Shown here piece after piece: positions 43,812 through 52,424 of a stretch of 64,000 nucleotides of DNA. Both the position numbers and the translations under genes were made by a program. The notes below the pieces were generated by a model. That model was given only the letters and a program-made list of their open reading frames with translations, was not told the DNA's origin and ran no database searches. Source of the DNA: Natronospira proteinivora. Lineage in GTDB: Bacteria > Pseudomonadota > Gammaproteobacteria > Natronospirales > Natronospiraceae. Numbering within the stretch: the first letter of the stretch is position 1; each line of letters opens with the position of its first letter. The stretch spans positions 620,001-684,000 of the forward strand of contig NZ_JALJYF010000001.1 in the NCBI RefSeq assembly GCF_024170465.1. Direction: 5' to 3'.

Positions 43812-44277
43812 GTTGAGCAGTTCAGCTACCGGGCTGTTGGTATTCCTTTTGATACATCTTGTTCTGGCCGTGGCCATCCTTCAGACCAATCTGGGCCATG
43901 GCTGGGCTTTTCTGCTGCTTTTTCTCAATGCCCTGGCGCTTCGCCGTCATCTCCTGCTGTGGGGCTTTCCGCAATTGGATCAGGATGCCGATTGCGTGAC
44001 GCTCAATGCACAGGGAGAAGTGGTTCTGCATCCGCTGCATGCCGTGGATGAAGGGCGAGTGCACCATCTCGTGAATGTGGTCTGGCTCTCTCCAGGGCGG
44101 GCTGTGCTGAGGCTGCGACCCGCCGGATCATGGGTCCTTCGCTGGCTGCTTGTCTCCGCCGACAATGGCAATGCCCGGGACTTCCGTCGCCTGCGGGTCT
44201 GGCTGCGGTACGGTTCTATCCGGCGCCAGGGACCATTGGGGCGCCTGGGCCCGACCCGGCCAGTTGTTCGGGACTAG
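43774..44277 (+). CDS. ygfX: YgfX family membrane protein
   Basis: 167-residue protein with two adjacent membrane helices (about 20-36 and 43-60) and a cytoplasmic beta-rich tail. ATG 43774 with GAAGGA upstream is chosen; it overlaps sdhE by 38 nt. The pairing with sdhE is the standard one. In E. coli YgfX (CptA) has been described as a toxin acting on cytoskeletal proteins, with SdhE as its antitoxin, but that is disputed. The conserved C-terminal NARDFRRLRVWLRY and the last 49 residues overlap nadB on the other strand. Confidence 0.88.
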   Translation: MWYHGFGNRITVELSSSATGLLVFLLIHLVLAVAILQTNLGHGWAFLLLFLNALALRRHLLLWGFPQLDQDADCVTLNAQGEVVLHPLHAVDEGRVHHLVNVVWLSPGRAVLRLRPAGSWVLRWLLVSADNGNARDFRRLRVWLRYGSIRRQGPLGRLGPTRPVVRD

Positions 44278-45867
44278 GATGGTGTCCCGGGCCTGATCCG
44301 CGGGCAGGGTATGGGGATAATCCAGGTTGTAATGCAGACCGCGGCTCTCCCGGCGGGCTTGGGCGCAGCGGATGACCAGTTCGGCGACTTCCGCCAGATT
44401 ACGCAATTCCAGCAGATCGGCATTTACCCGGAAATCGGCATAGTACTCCTGAATCTCTGATCGGAGCAGGGCAGTGCGCGCGGCTGCTCGTCGCAATCGT
44501 TTACGGCTTCTGACGATGCCCACGTAATCCCACATGAAGCGGCGCAGTTCCAGCCAGTTGTGGCGAACCACGATTTCCTCGTCGGAATCGGTGACCTGGC
44601 TTTCATCCCAGTCGCGCAGCTGCTTCGGTGGTTCCGGCAAGGAGGTATTGGCCATGTCCCGGGCGGCCGTCCGGCCCATGATCAGGCATTCCAATAGGGA
44701 ATTGCTGGCCATGCGATTGGCACCGTGTAAGCCCGTGTGTGCGGTTTCGCCGGCCGCGTAGAGACCGGGTAAATCAGTTCGTCCGGCCAGATCCGTGATC
44801 ACTCCGCCACAGGTGTAATGTGCCGCCGGAACCACGGGGATGGGCTCGCAGGTCAGGTCAATCCCCAGGGCTTGCAGGCGCTGGTCTATGGTGGGGAACT
44901 GTTGCCGGACCCGTTGGGCTGGTTCGTGGCTGATGTCCAGCCAGACATGCTCCAGGCCCAGCCGCTTCATCTCATGGTCAATGGCCCGGGCTACCACGTC
45001 ACGGGGGGCTAGTTCCGCCTGAGGATGAAAGCGATGCATGAAACGCTCGCCGTTGGGCAAGCGTAATATCGCCCCTTCGCCTCGCAGGGCCTCGCTGATC
45101 AGGAATGAGCGGGCCCGGGGATGAAACAGGCAAGTGGGGTGGAATTGCATGAATTCCATATTGGCCACTCGGCAGCCCACGCGCCAGGCCATGGCGATAC
45201 CATCACCGGTGGTGCCGTCGGGATTGCTGGTGTAGAGATATACCTTGTTGGCACCTCCGGTGGCCAGCATGACCCGGGGAGCGGATAGAGTCTCCACTTG
45301 TCGGCTTTCATCATTGAGGGCATAAACACCCAGTACTCGATTGTCGCCAGCCAGTCCCTGACGCCGGCTGGTGATCAGATCAACAGCGGTTCGCCGGGTC
45401 AACCAGTGGGTGTGGGGTCGCTGATTGACTGCCTGCTGAAGGGTGTCCTGGATGGCCCGCCCGGTGGCGTCGGCCACATGCAGCACACGTCGGTGACGGT
45501 GCCCTCCCTCCTGGGTCAGGTGGTAGTGATTGTCCGCATCCCGGGTGAAAGGGACGCCGAGTTCGGACAACCAGCAGGCAATTTTCGGTGCCTGGCGGGC
45601 AATGTACTCCACCACGTCGGCTTGTCCCAGGCCGGCGCCCGTTTCCAGGGTGTCATTGACATGGGATTCAATACTGTCGCCGGCATCGATGGCGGCCGAC
45701 ATGCCCCCCTGGGCCCAGGCCGTGCTGCCGGCGTCCACCGGTCCCTTGGAAACCAGTGCCACATGCCAATCCCGTGGCAGACTGAGTGCAGCGGCGAGAC
45801 CGGCCGCGCCGGTACCCAGAATAATGGCGTCATAGGATCGCCGAATCGACGCGGATTGCCCAGCCAT
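44128..45867 (-). CDS. nadB: L-aspartate oxidase
   Basis: First step of de novo NAD synthesis, FAD-dependent oxidation of aspartate to iminoaspartate. The start ATG 45867 has GGGAG 5 nt upstream; 579 residues versus about 540 in E. coli. Marks: GTGAAGLAAALSL near the N-terminus, STAWAQGGMSAAI, FHPTCLF, ISEALRGEGA and AAHYTCGGV. The catalytic domain and helical C-terminal domain end at about residue 530 (ESRGLHYNLDYP). The remaining 49 residues, rich in Pro and Gln, are read from DNA that codes for YgfX on the other strand and look like a stop-codon read-through extension. Confidence 0.96.
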   Translation of the reverse strand: MAGQSASIRRSYDAIILGTGAAGLAAALSLPRDWHVALVSKGPVDAGSTAWAQGGMSAAIDAGDSIESHVNDTLETGAGLGQADVVEYIARQAPKIACWLSELGVPFTRDADNHYHLTQEGGHRHRRVLHVADATGRAIQDTLQQAVNQRPHTHWLTRRTAVDLITSRRQGLAGDNRVLGVYALNDESRQVETLSAPRVMLATGGANKVYLYTSNPDGTTGDGIAMAWRVGCRVANMEFMQFHPTCLFHPRARSFLISEALRGEGAILRLPNGERFMHRFHPQAELAPRDVVARAIDHEMKRLGLEHVWLDISHEPAQRVRQQFPTIDQRLQALGIDLTCEPIPVVPAAHYTCGGVITDLAGRTDLPGLYAAGETAHTGLHGANRMASNSLLECLIMGRTAARDMANTSLPEPPKQLRDWDESQVTDSDEEIVVRHNWLELRRFMWDYVGIVRSRKRLRRAAARTALLRSEIQEYYADFRVNADLLELRNLAEVAELVIRCAQARRESRGLHYNLDYPHTLPADQARDTILVPNNWPGRAQAPQWSLAPDRTVPQPDPQATEVPGIAIVGGDKQPAKDP

Positions 45868-45993
45868 GGCCACTCCCGAGCTCTGTTACAATGGCCGCAC
45901 AGTTTACTGGCCCGACTGCTGAAACGACAAAGAATAATCGCTGATGGGGGCATTGGTTTGGCCCCCGTCTCGGCAAAAAATGGTTTTATTGGC

Positions 45994-46020
45994 GAACTCC
46001 CTGCCCCCGCATTGGTCACA
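45994..46020 (+). promoter_or_regulatory. Weak sigma-E-type promoter candidate for rpoE
   Basis: GAACTC (45994-45999), 15 nt, then GTCACA (46015-46020), loosely like the RpoE consensus. The 204-bp divergent gap between nadB and rpoE must hold promoters for both; a GC-rich inverted repeat GGGGGC/GCCCCC also lies around 45945-45966. RpoE autoregulation is expected but not proven by this match. Confidence 0.2.
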
Positions 46021-46071
46021 GGGCACAGACGGGGTGAGGGAGCGCCGCCTCAGCGAGAGGATTGGCCCCGG

Positions 46072-46644
46072 ATGGGCAATAGGAAAACCGACCAATTGCT
46101 GGTGGAACGTGTGCAGCAGGGAGACCGTGCTGCCTATGACGTTCTGGTTCGAAAATACCAGCACAAGATTGTAAAACTGATCTCGCGCTATGTGCGGGAT
46201 CAGGCTGACGCCCTGGACGTGGCTCAGGAGGCCTTCATCAAGGCCTACCGGGCCCTGCCCAATTTCCGGGGTGACAGTGCCTTCTATACCTGGCTGTACC
46301 GGATTGCCATCAATACGGCGAAGAATCATCTAGTGGCCGAACGTCGACGCCCCGTGGATCAGGATGTGGATCTCCAGGATCCGGAACAATTCGAGATTCA
46401 GTCGCGTCTAAAGCATGTCGATACACCCGAAGGCATGGTGCTGACGGATGAGATTCGAGGGACGGTGGAAGATGCCATCGCCGCCTTGCCGGAGGATCTG
46501 AGAACCGCGATTGTGCTTCGAGAGCTGGAAGGCATGACCTATGAGGAAATCGCCGAGGCCATGGATTGTCCCGTTGGAACGGTTCGATCGCGGATTTTCA
46601 GGGCCCGAGAAGCCATTACAGAACGGCTTCGCCCGTTGTTGTGA
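46072..46644 (+). CDS. rpoE: Extracytoplasmic stress sigma factor RpoE/AlgU
   Basis: ECF sigma factor of the envelope stress response, 190 residues. The start is ATG 46072 by alignment (DQLLVERVQQGDRAAYDVLVRKYQHKI follows); the ribosome site is distant and an in-frame alternative was not found. Region 2 has ALDVAQEAFIKAYRALPNFRG and WLYRIAINTAKNHL, and region 4 has LRELEGMTYEEIAEAMDCPVGTVRSRIFRAR. It heads the rseABC operon. Confidence 0.96.
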   Translation: MGNRKTDQLLVERVQQGDRAAYDVLVRKYQHKIVKLISRYVRDQADALDVAQEAFIKAYRALPNFRGDSAFYTWLYRIAINTAKNHLVAERRRPVDQDVDLQDPEQFEIQSRLKHVDTPEGMVLTDEIRGTVEDAIAALPEDLRTAIVLRELEGMTYEEIAEAMDCPVGTVRSRIFRAREAITERLRPLL

Positions 46645-46658
46645 CAGGAGTTAGGGGA

Positions 46659-47270
46659 ATGACTGACAAGCTTCGTGAGCAGCTTTCGGCACTGGTCGAT
46701 GGTGAGCTGGACGAGGGGGAGGCCAAACTGCTGGTCCGCCGTTTCGAGCGGGATAACTCGCTGAAAGAGGTTTGGGACCGCTATCAGCGCTGTGCCCAGT
46801 TACTGAATGTCACGGATCATGCCGGCGAGGATATCGCCGTGGTGGATCAGAGCTTTACTGAGGGCGTGATGGAGGCCATCGCCGAAGAGCCTGGAAAACC
46901 GGTCCCGTCATCTTGGTGGCAAGAATGGCTCAAGCCAGTGGCCGGCGTGGCTGTGGCTGCGGGTGTGGCGACAGTCGCCTTGGTGGGTATGCAGGGAGGG
47001 CAGTTTGCCGACGACCCGGAATCGGTGGAAGTGGTGCCGGCGGCGGGAGTAGAATCCAGTCCCTGGTCCAGCCCGGCCCGTATCTCACCGGCCGCTGCCG
47101 GTCGGTCCCTGGAGATTGACCAGGCGGAATCCTGGCAGCGTCTCAATCATTATCGCCTTAACCATACCGACCACGCTGCCGGCGTTCAGCGCCTGGATGC
47201 GGAGGAAGCGGACAGTGAGGCTGGCATGGAAGACGAACCGGAGCGAATTCAGCGGAGTCGGGATCAATGA
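46659..47270 (+). CDS. rseA: Anti-sigma-E factor RseA/MucA
   Basis: Inner-membrane anti-sigma factor. The cytoplasmic domain (1-90) with LREQLSALVDGELDEGEAKLLVRR would bind RpoE; one membrane helix lies at about 93-110 (WLKPVAGVAVAAGVATVALVG) and a periplasmic domain follows, with ESWQRLNHYRLNHTDHA matching the RseA C-terminal part recognised by RseB. ATG 46659 is behind a purine-rich ribosome site. It is a target of RseP, encoded at 2436. Its stop overlaps rseB. Confidence 0.94.
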   Translation: MTDKLREQLSALVDGELDEGEAKLLVRRFERDNSLKEVWDRYQRCAQLLNVTDHAGEDIAVVDQSFTEGVMEAIAEEPGKPVPSSWWQEWLKPVAGVAVAAGVATVALVGMQGGQFADDPESVEVVPAAGVESSPWSSPARISPAAAGRSLEIDQAESWQRLNHYRLNHTDHAAGVQRLDAEEADSEAGMEDEPERIQRSRDQ

Positions 47271-48280
47271 AGGGATTGTCCCTGCCTGGTTTTCTGATTC
47301 TCGGTCTGGGTCTGACGGCCCATCACGGGGCGTTTGCCGTACCGCTTGAAGATAGATTGAACCGGATGGGAGAGGCCGTCGCCCAGTTGAGCTATCAGGG
47401 GACTTTTATCCAGGTCCAGGATGGCGAAGTAGAAACCCTGGAGGTGGCTCACCGGGGTGGTGAGGAGGATTCCCGGGAGCGCCTGATGAGTCTGACGGGT
47501 AGTTTGCGGGAATTGATTCGCGATGATGATACGGTCAAATGTATTCATTCCCGGGATAGTGGGGGGGAGGTGGATCTTCGCCAGTCGGCCGCTCGTTTTC
47601 ATGCACACCTGGGACGAAAGCTTGGGGAGATGGAAGGAGACTTTTATTCCCTAGTCGCCTTGGGACATGACCGGGTTGCCGGTCGAGACACCAAGGTTGT
47701 AGGTGTTCGTCCCAATGATCAGTTCCGCTATGGATTCCGTTTTTGGATCGATGAAGAAAACGGCATGCCGCTGCGTAGTGACATGGTGGACCCAGAAGGC
47801 GCCGTTATTCAGAAGGTCATGTTCACCCAGATTCGCTTTCGAGGCGATATTGAGGATGAGCACTTGAATCCGGTTCTGGACGCGGAGGGGGAAGAGTTTG
47901 CCACTCGCCGGGCCAAGTACTCCCGGCCCAAAGCACCCGAACGGCAAGCACCGGATCATGACTGGGAACTGGGCGAGTTGCCGGCCGGTTTTGAATTGAT
48001 ATCGGTCCGCGAAAAGCCACGGTCTGGAGATGGGCGGCTTTATCACTTCATTGTTTCGGATGGACTGGCCCAGGTTTCGGTCTTTCTAGAGCCGGCGTCT
48101 GAAGCGGGGGATGGCTTTGAAGGGGAATCCCGAATGGGTACTGTCCATGCCTTTGGTCGGCATCTGGATCGCCATCAATTGACGGTGGTGGGTGAAGTTC
48201 CGGAAGCCACTGTCAGTGCCATCGCACGTTCTTTTGAATCGGCTCCCGAACGCCTGCCGGATGGAGATTCCGCTCATTGA
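47267..48280 (+). CDS. rseB: Periplasmic regulator RseB/MucB
   Basis: 337-residue periplasmic protein that shields RseA from DegS until it senses lipoprotein or LPS intermediates. An N-terminal signal peptide ends near GAFA; the large domain (about 25-210, LSYQGTFIQVQDG) resembles LolA folds and the small C-terminal domain runs from about 225 to 320. Sequence WELGELPAGFELIS and HFIVSDGLAQVSVFLE are typical. ATGA overlap with rseA. Confidence 0.94.
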   Translation: MKGLSLPGFLILGLGLTAHHGAFAVPLEDRLNRMGEAVAQLSYQGTFIQVQDGEVETLEVAHRGGEEDSRERLMSLTGSLRELIRDDDTVKCIHSRDSGGEVDLRQSAARFHAHLGRKLGEMEGDFYSLVALGHDRVAGRDTKVVGVRPNDQFRYGFRFWIDEENGMPLRSDMVDPEGAVIQKVMFTQIRFRGDIEDEHLNPVLDAEGEEFATRRAKYSRPKAPERQAPDHDWELGELPAGFELISVREKPRSGDGRLYHFIVSDGLAQVSVFLEPASEAGDGFEGESRMGTVHAFGRHLDRHQLTVVGEVPEATVSAIARSFESAPERLPDGDSAH

Positions 48281-48744
48281 TCCGAGAGCAGGGACGAATT
48301 GTGCGCACTCAGGCCGGGCGAGCCTGGATTGAAGCCCGTAGCCGCCTGGATTGTCCCCGTTGTGCCGAAGGTCGGGGTTGCGGCGGTGGGTTGTTGGGCC
48401 GCTGGCTGGGGGATCGCCTGAACCGGGTGGAAGCCGCCAACCCTGACAATCACCCCTCTGGCAGCTGGGTTGAGCTTGGTCTGGATGAACGCGATCTTTT
48501 TATCGCAGCATTGTTGGTCTATCTTCCTCCCCTGTTTGGATTATTGCTTGGGGCTACCCTGGCTCAGGTGTTTCTGGGGCTGGCCGAAGGCTGGGTCGTG
48601 CTGTTGGCTCTGCTTGGTTTGGCTCTGGGCCTGCTGCCGGGCCGGGCGCTACTATCCGGTGGAGGACGTGATAGGCGTTTTGCACCGGCGATTCTCCGTC
48701 GCCTGAGTGGGCCACCTGAAGGCTGCCAAAAGCGGTCGGTCTAG
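48277..48744 (+). CDS. rseC: RseC/MucC family protein
   Basis: 155-residue inner-membrane protein with a short cytoplasmic domain bearing a Cys-rich loop (CPRCAEGRGCGGG) and two membrane helices (about 76-95 and 104-124). RseC has been linked to SoxR reduction and, as MucC, to alginate control. TTG 48277 start overlaps the rseB stop, with GGAG 10 nt upstream. Confidence 0.9.
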   Translation: MIREQGRIVRTQAGRAWIEARSRLDCPRCAEGRGCGGGLLGRWLGDRLNRVEAANPDNHPSGSWVELGLDERDLFIAALLVYLPPLFGLLLGATLAQVFLGLAEGWVVLLALLGLALGLLPGRALLSGGGRDRRFAPAILRRLSGPPEGCQKRSV

Positions 48745-48816
48745 CCACTGGCCAATACTCGAGCTAGCGGGTATCTTGATGGCCGGTTCCCTCAAATCTC
48801 AATATCTGCAGCCCCA

Positions 48817-50022
48817 ATGCCCTCACCAATTGTTCTGCTTGCTCCTTTCCTGATGCTACCCGGCCTGCTCCCTGGGATGGTTCTGGCCCAGCCAGACTGC
48901 CTGGACTTGAGTGAGCATTATCCCGAGGTAGTGGCAGAGGTGGTCAGAATCCAGGCAGACTCGGAGGGGGAAACCCTGGGAAGCGGCTTCTTTTACCGGG
49001 GAGAAGGGCGTGGCAACGGGCCAGATGAAGGGACCTGGGTGGTGAGCAATGCCCATGTGGTGGCCGGACGGGATACGGTTCAGCTCAAGGCCCAGGATGG
49101 CCGACGCTGGGAGGCTCAGGTTCTGGATCGGAACGAACGCTTGGATCTGGCCGTTCTCACGGTTGAGGCCGGACCTTCCTCCGGAGGCTTGCGCTTTCGT
49201 GAGCAGACTGCAAGGGTTGGTGAGCCGGTATGGGCCGTGGGAAGTCCCTTTGGCCTTGCAGCTTCGCTCACCAGCGGGCACCTGGCAGCCGAGGGACGCT
49301 ACTTCACTGCCGAGCCCAGCATTCCCTATCTTCAAATAGACATGTCTCTGAATCCTGGCGGATCCGGCGGGCCCTTGCTCGATGGTAACGGCCGGGTTGT
49401 GGGCATTAATACGCAAGTGGTGGGCCGTGGTGAGGGACAAGCCGGCTTGGCATTTGCCATCCCGGCCTGGGTGGTGCGGCGATACGTGTCGGGGCTGGAG
49501 GCCAATGGTGGAGAAGCGGGGTATCTGGGCGTGGGCCTGGTGGCAGGGGGCGGTGCTCTGGTGGTATCCCGGGTGATTCCGGATTCCCCGGCGGAGCGGG
49601 CCGGAATTCAGCCCGGGGATCAATTGAGCGGGCAGAAGGTGGTCGATGGCCCGCAAGGGTATCTGCGCCATCGTTTGCTTAAACCTCTGGCAGGGGAAAT
49701 CATTGCCCTGGTCCGGGAAGGTCGAGACGGGGAAGTGGAAGGATTGTTTCTGGAAGCCGAGCCCTTCAGTCGCACCAATCGGCAGATAGACTGGCTGGCC
49801 ATGGAAGCGCGGCGTCATGTTGAGGGTGGGGTGGAAGTGGTAGCGCTGGATGAGCCGGATAGTCGCCTTAGCGTCGGGGACCGGATTCTGCGCCAAGGTA
49901 GCCGGAGTGTGGATCACCCCTTCGACTTGACCCGGCCGAGCACCCGCTCTGCACCCCTGCTGGTGGAACGCGAGGACCAGCGCTTTTTTGTGGCAATCAG
50001 AGTATTGGAAAATGAGCGATAG
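48817..50022 (+). CDS. DegP/MucD-like serine protease with one PDZ domain
   Basis: 401-residue trypsin-like protease of the HtrA family with an N-terminal signal peptide (cleaved near LAQ). The catalytic triad is His in VVSNAHVV, Asp in ERLDLAVLTV and Ser in NPGGSGGPLLD, the last written GGSGGP where HtrA proteins usually have GNSGGP. A single PDZ domain (about 225-300, GYLGVGL...GIQPGDQL) is followed by a short region without a complete second PDZ. MucD and DegP are about 470 residues with two. No obvious ribosome site is seen at ATG 48817. It occupies the MucD place after rseC. Confidence 0.88.
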   Translation: MPSPIVLLAPFLMLPGLLPGMVLAQPDCLDLSEHYPEVVAEVVRIQADSEGETLGSGFFYRGEGRGNGPDEGTWVVSNAHVVAGRDTVQLKAQDGRRWEAQVLDRNERLDLAVLTVEAGPSSGGLRFREQTARVGEPVWAVGSPFGLAASLTSGHLAAEGRYFTAEPSIPYLQIDMSLNPGGSGGPLLDGNGRVVGINTQVVGRGEGQAGLAFAIPAWVVRRYVSGLEANGGEAGYLGVGLVAGGGALVVSRVIPDSPAERAGIQPGDQLSGQKVVDGPQGYLRHRLLKPLAGEIIALVREGRDGEVEGLFLEAEPFSRTNRQIDWLAMEARRHVEGGVEVVALDEPDSRLSVGDRILRQGSRSVDHPFDLTRPSTRSAPLLVEREDQRFFVAIRVLENER

Positions 50023-50257
50023 CGTGGAACTGACACTGTATTCCCGGGAAGGCTGCGGTCTTTGCGACGAGATGCTGAGCGAGTTACACAAGCGCTATGG
50101 CAGCAGAGTGCGCGTCCGGGTGGTGAATATCGCCGAGGACCGGTCGCTGGTGGCCCGCTATGGGGAACGGATTCCGGTGCTGGTCCATGAAGGCGAGGAG
50201 CTGTGCTTCGGTCGCTTGAATCCGGATCGCCTGGCTCCGTTGCTGCTCCGGTCCTAA
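50012..50257 (+). CDS. Glutaredoxin-like protein (DUF836)
   Basis: 81-residue thioredoxin-fold protein with CxxC motif [12 protein letters not shown] near residues 11-17 and cis-Pro in RIPVLV. The DUF836/glutaredoxin-2-like family is found next to lepA in many Gammaproteobacteria. ATG 50012 lies inside the end of the protease gene (11-nt overlap). Its redox target is not known. Confidence 0.88.
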   Translation: MSDSVELTLYSREGCGLCDEMLSELHKRYGSRVRVRVVNIAEDRSLVARYGERIPVLVHEGEELCFGRLNPDRLAPLLLRS

Positions 50258-50288
50258 GTCACCGCCCGCACGGCCGGGTTCGTCTTAC

Positions 50289-50318
50289 TTCGCAGTTCCT
50301 TCCCAAGGCGGGTATAAT
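50289..50318 (+). promoter_or_regulatory. Promoter candidate for lepA-lepB
   Basis: TTCGCA (50289-50294), an 18-nt spacer and a perfect TATAAT (50313-50318). A transcript from here would have a leader of about 200 nt before the lepA ATG. Confidence 0.5.
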
Positions 50319-50324
50319 CAATGG

Positions 50325-50526
50325 CTTCGCGTTGATGCCGAAATCCGGGCTTCCGGATGGGCGGCATCCCAGGTATCGGCCTTCGCCGATCTCCCCCGAC
50401 GGGCCGGATCAGGTCCACTGTCGTGGAGGGGATTTGGACGGGGAATCATTCGTATTCGTGGTGGCGGCGGGCAGGGACGCTGTCCGTTCGAGCTTATTCG
50501 GCCACAAAACCGCCTTCGGGTCCTCA
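50325..50526 (+). other. Structured leader region of lepA
   Basis: About 200 nt with no separately recognisable gene. Two perfect 6-bp tetraloop hairpins are seen: ATCCGG-GCTT-CCGGAT (50343-50358) and ATCGGC-CTTC-GCCGAT (50375-50390). The frame of lepA stays open through the leader, from ATG 50335 and further upstream, so an N-terminal extension is formally possible. See findings. Confidence 0.4.
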
Positions 50527-52320
50527 ATGAAGCATATCCGCAATTTTTCCATCATCGCCCATATCGATCACGGGAAGTCCACCCTGGCCGACCGTTTCAT
50601 TCAGGTCTGCGGTGGTCTGACGGACCGGGAGATGAACGAGCAGGTTCTGGACTCCATGGATCTGGAGCGAGAGCGGGGCATTACCATCAAGGCTCAGAGC
50701 GTGACTCTCAATTACACCGCTCGGGATGGCCAAACCTACGAGCTCAATTTCATCGATACCCCCGGCCACGTGGACTTCTCCTATGAGGTCTCCCGATCCC
50801 TGTTTGCCTGTGAGGGAGCCTTGCTGGTGGTGGATGCGGCGCAAGGGGTTGAGGCCCAGAGCGTGGCGAATTGTTACACCGCCATCGAACAGGGCCTGGA
50901 AGTGATTCCCGTGCTCAACAAGATTGACCTGCCGGCGGCGGAACCTGAGCGGGTAAAGGAAGAGATAGAGGATATTATTGGCATCGAGACGGATGAGGCT
51001 ATTTCGGTAAGTGCCAAGACCGGCAAGAATGTGGACGAGATTCTGGAGCAACTGGTTCAGAAGGTACCGCCACCCCAGGGCGATCCGGAGGCCCCCCTCA
51101 AGGCCCTGATTATTGATAGCTGGTTTGACAATTACGTAGGGGTGGTTTCCCTGGTACGGATCGTGGATGGTCGATTAAACAAAAATGACAAGATTCGCGT
51201 GATGGCCACCGGCAAGGCGCATCTGGTCTCGGAAGTGGGCAGCTTCACGCCCAAAAAAACCCCCCGTCCGTTTTTGGACACAGGCGAAGTGGGTTATGTC
51301 ATTTCCGGCATCAAGGAAATTGATGGCGCGCCGGTGGGTGACACCCTGACCCTGGATAACCGGCCCTGCGATCAGCGCTTGCCGGGCTTTCAGGAGGTCA
51401 AGCCCCGGGTCTTCGCGGGCCTCTTTCCCGTGGACAGCAGTGACTATGAGGATTTTCGGGATGCCCTGTCCAAGCTGCGCCTGAATGATTCAGCCATGTA
51501 TTACGAGCCGGAAGTGTCGGATGCCCTGGGCTTTGGGTTCCGCTGCGGCTTCCTCGGCATGCTCCATATGGAGATTATTCAGGAGCGCCTGGAGCGGGAA
51601 TACAAGCTTGATCTGATCACCACGGCGCCGACGGTTATCTATGAAGTGCTCACCACTGATGGTGAGGTCAAGAAGGTGGACAATCCTTCCCGCTTGCCGG
51701 AGTTGAATCTCATTGATGAGATTCGAGAGCCCATAATCGTGGCCAATATCCTGGTGCCCCAGGATTTTGTGGGCCCCGTGATTACCTTGTGCGAGGAGAA
51801 ACGGGGTAATCAAAAGAAGATGATGTATCACGGCAAGCAGGTGCAGCTCACCTACGAGCTGCCCATGAGTGAAGTGGTGATGGATTTCTTTGATCGCCTT
51901 AAATCTTCCAGTAAGGGCTTTGCCTCATTCGAGTATGATTTTGACCGTTTCCAATCCTCCCAATTGGTTAAGCTGGATGTGCTCATTAATGGCGACCGGG
52001 TTGATGCCTTGTCCACCATCGTCCACAAGGACCAGTCCTATCATCGTGGCCGCGACCTTTGTGAGCGGATGAAGGAAATCATTCCCAGGCAGATGTTTGA
52101 TGTTGCGATCCAGGCGGCCATTGGTAACCATATTATTGCTCGAACCACAGTGAAGGCATTGAGAAAGAATGTGACTGCCAAGTGCTATGGTGGGGATGTG
52201 AGCCGGAAGCGCAAGTTGCTTGAGAAGCAAAAGGAAGGTAAAAAACGGATGAAGCAGTTGGGGAAAGTGGAAATTCCCCAGGAAGCATTCCTTGCCGTGC
52301 TTCAGGTTGACAAGAAGTAA
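50527..52320 (+). CDS. lepA: Elongation factor 4 (LepA)
   Basis: Ribosome-associated GTPase of the EF-G family, implicated in 30S biogenesis. ATG 50527 gives the canonical start [18 protein letters not shown] and 597 residues. G domain motifs: AHIDHGKST (G1), RGITIK (G2), DTPGHVDF (G3), NKIDLPAA (G4) and SAKTG (G5). The C-terminal domain with [22 protein letters not shown] is intact. The ribosome site is weak (CGGGT). lepB follows after 104 nt. Confidence 0.97.
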   Translation: MKHIRNFSIIAHIDHGKSTLADRFIQVCGGLTDREMNEQVLDSMDLERERGITIKAQSVTLNYTARDGQTYELNFIDTPGHVDFSYEVSRSLFACEGALLVVDAAQGVEAQSVANCYTAIEQGLEVIPVLNKIDLPAAEPERVKEEIEDIIGIETDEAISVSAKTGKNVDEILEQLVQKVPPPQGDPEAPLKALIIDSWFDNYVGVVSLVRIVDGRLNKNDKIRVMATGKAHLVSEVGSFTPKKTPRPFLDTGEVGYVISGIKEIDGAPVGDTLTLDNRPCDQRLPGFQEVKPRVFAGLFPVDSSDYEDFRDALSKLRLNDSAMYYEPEVSDALGFGFRCGFLGMLHMEIIQERLEREYKLDLITTAPTVIYEVLTTDGEVKKVDNPSRLPELNLIDEIREPIIVANILVPQDFVGPVITLCEEKRGNQKKMMYHGKQVQLTYELPMSEVVMDFFDRLKSSSKGFASFEYDFDRFQSSQLVKLDVLINGDRVDALSTIVHKDQSYHRGRDLCERMKEIIPRQMFDVAIQAAIGNHIIARTTVKALRKNVTAKCYGGDVSRKRKLLEKQKEGKKRMKQLGKVEIPQEAFLAVLQVDKK

Positions 52321-52424
52321 CGATGTCTAGCCAGAGCGATAATAAGCATGTGCTTGTGAGTGATGGCTGATGGAATCATCATGAATAAACTAGGGGAGAG
52401 AGAGCCTTAGAGCTCGAGACTGCC

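Noticed and set aside
45298-46071. Long open frame upstream of rpoE, antisense to nadB, in frame with rpoE
   Set aside because: It is a high-GC shadow of nadB; the RpoE family start aligns at 46072 and no ribosome site supports a longer protein.
52384-52413. Possible small peptide between lepA and lepB (MNKLGEREP type)
   Set aside because: Nine codons, no ribosome site and no conservation evidence.
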